From Cyclobacteriaceae bacterium (GTDB lineage: Bacteria > Bacteroidota > Bacteroidia > Cytophagales > Cyclobacteriaceae): DNA of 6,824 nucleotides. Positions 6,667-6,824 of this stretch are shown in pieces. Both the position numbers and the translations under genes were made by a program. How positions within the stretch are numbered: the stretch's first letter is position 1; every line of letters begins with the position of its first letter. The DNA is taken from assembly GCA_025455225.1 (NCBI GenBank), contig JALOMY010000157.1:1-6824 (forward strand), in the 5' to 3' direction. Under the pieces are notes generated by a model. The model searched no databases, was not told the origin of the DNA, and saw only the letters and a program-made list of their open reading frames with translations.

Positions 6667-6824
6667 ATGAAAAGGTTCGCTTTTATCTTCAGCTTGCTTC
6701 TTACCATGGCTTCGTTTTCACGGACGGTGCAAGCAGAAACTCTCATTAAATCGGGAACCGACACTACCCAGGTAAATAATCTAATCAGGCAAAGCAAAGA
6801 ATTGCAGTGGATTGATTCCTATCG
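6667..6824 (+). CDS. Exported protein, N-terminal fragment, possibly TPR-containing sensor; runs off the right edge
   Basis: Fifty-two codons are visible from ATG 6667 without a stop. Residues 1-23 form a clear signal peptide: basic MKR, a hydrophobic core FAFIFSLLLTMASF, and a likely signal peptidase I site VQA|ET after residue 23. The mature start contains DTTQVNNLIRQSKELQWIDS (residues 32-51). The pattern D-T-x-x-V-N-x-L followed by a helix is often found just after the signal peptide in Bacteroidota TPR-repeat sensor histidine kinases and LuxR-like regulators, where tetratricopeptide repeats follow. That assignment is inference from a short segment. The gene has no evident Shine-Dalgarno, and the only in-frame alternative start downstream of the stop at 6631 is a TTG at 6655. 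If it is a sensor, it may be unrelated to the neighbouring GH97 gene or may control it. Confidence 0.7.
   Translation, partial: MKRFAFIFSLLLTMASFSRTVQAETLIKSGTDTTQVNNLIRQSKELQWIDSY

Noticed and set aside
6508..6808. Near-repeat AAAGAAATTGCAG (6508) and AAAGAATTGCAG (about 6797)
   Set aside because: They are short and imperfect, and both are largely coding sequence for Lys/Glu-Leu-Gln residues; most likely coincidence.
1..6824. tRNA, rRNA, CRISPR arrays, insertion sequences, phage or defence genes
   Set aside because: I saw no tandem spaced repeats, transposase motifs, terminal inverted repeats or structural RNA signatures on either strand.

Overview
The window reads as chromosomal DNA of a member of the phylum Bacteroidota, probably a free-living or environmental Cytophagales/Flammeovirgaceae-like lineage; the genus cannot be fixed from sequence alone. 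The reasons are a class A penicillin-binding protein with the Bacteroidota-style YFQYDHV...RQVGSTFKPF core, a SusB-type GH97 alpha-glucosidase (a family centred on this phylum), AT-leaning composition, and start codons without clear Shine-Dalgarno sequences.

All genes are on the + strand. (1) Bases 2-1114 hold the C-terminal half of a bifunctional class A penicillin-binding protein, cut by the left edge; its transpeptidase motifs SxxK, SxN and KTG are intact. (2) Bases 1162-4191 hold a protein of about 1009 residues made of three enzyme domains: an aminoglycoside-phosphotransferase-fold small-molecule kinase, an M23 (LytM-type) metallopeptidase domain with all its metal ligands, and a class III PLP enzyme of the ethanolamine-phosphate / phosphohydroxylysine phospho-lyase subgroup. 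(3) Bases 4192-4369 are non-coding and contain a 16-bp dyad directly before the next start codon, overlapping a weak Bacteroidota-like promoter. (4) Bases 4370-6523 encode a secreted (periplasmic) GH97 inverting alpha-glucosidase very close to SusB. (5) Bases 6524-6666 are non-coding, with two weak hairpins. (6) From 6667 to the right edge is the start of an exported protein, possibly a TPR-type sensor.

The genes do not form one obvious pathway. The PBP and the fusion are close together and may be co-transcribed; both carry a peptidoglycan-related fold, although the M23 domain of the fusion appears cytoplasmic. The GH97 gene has its own upstream region and no SusC/SusD partner in view, so it looks like an independent alpha-glucan-degrading unit. 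The most interesting object is the kinase-M23-phospholyase fusion. Its two outer domains make chemical sense as a two-step pathway (phosphorylate an amino alcohol, then eliminate phosphate and ammonia), while the role of the peptidase domain between them is unexplained.
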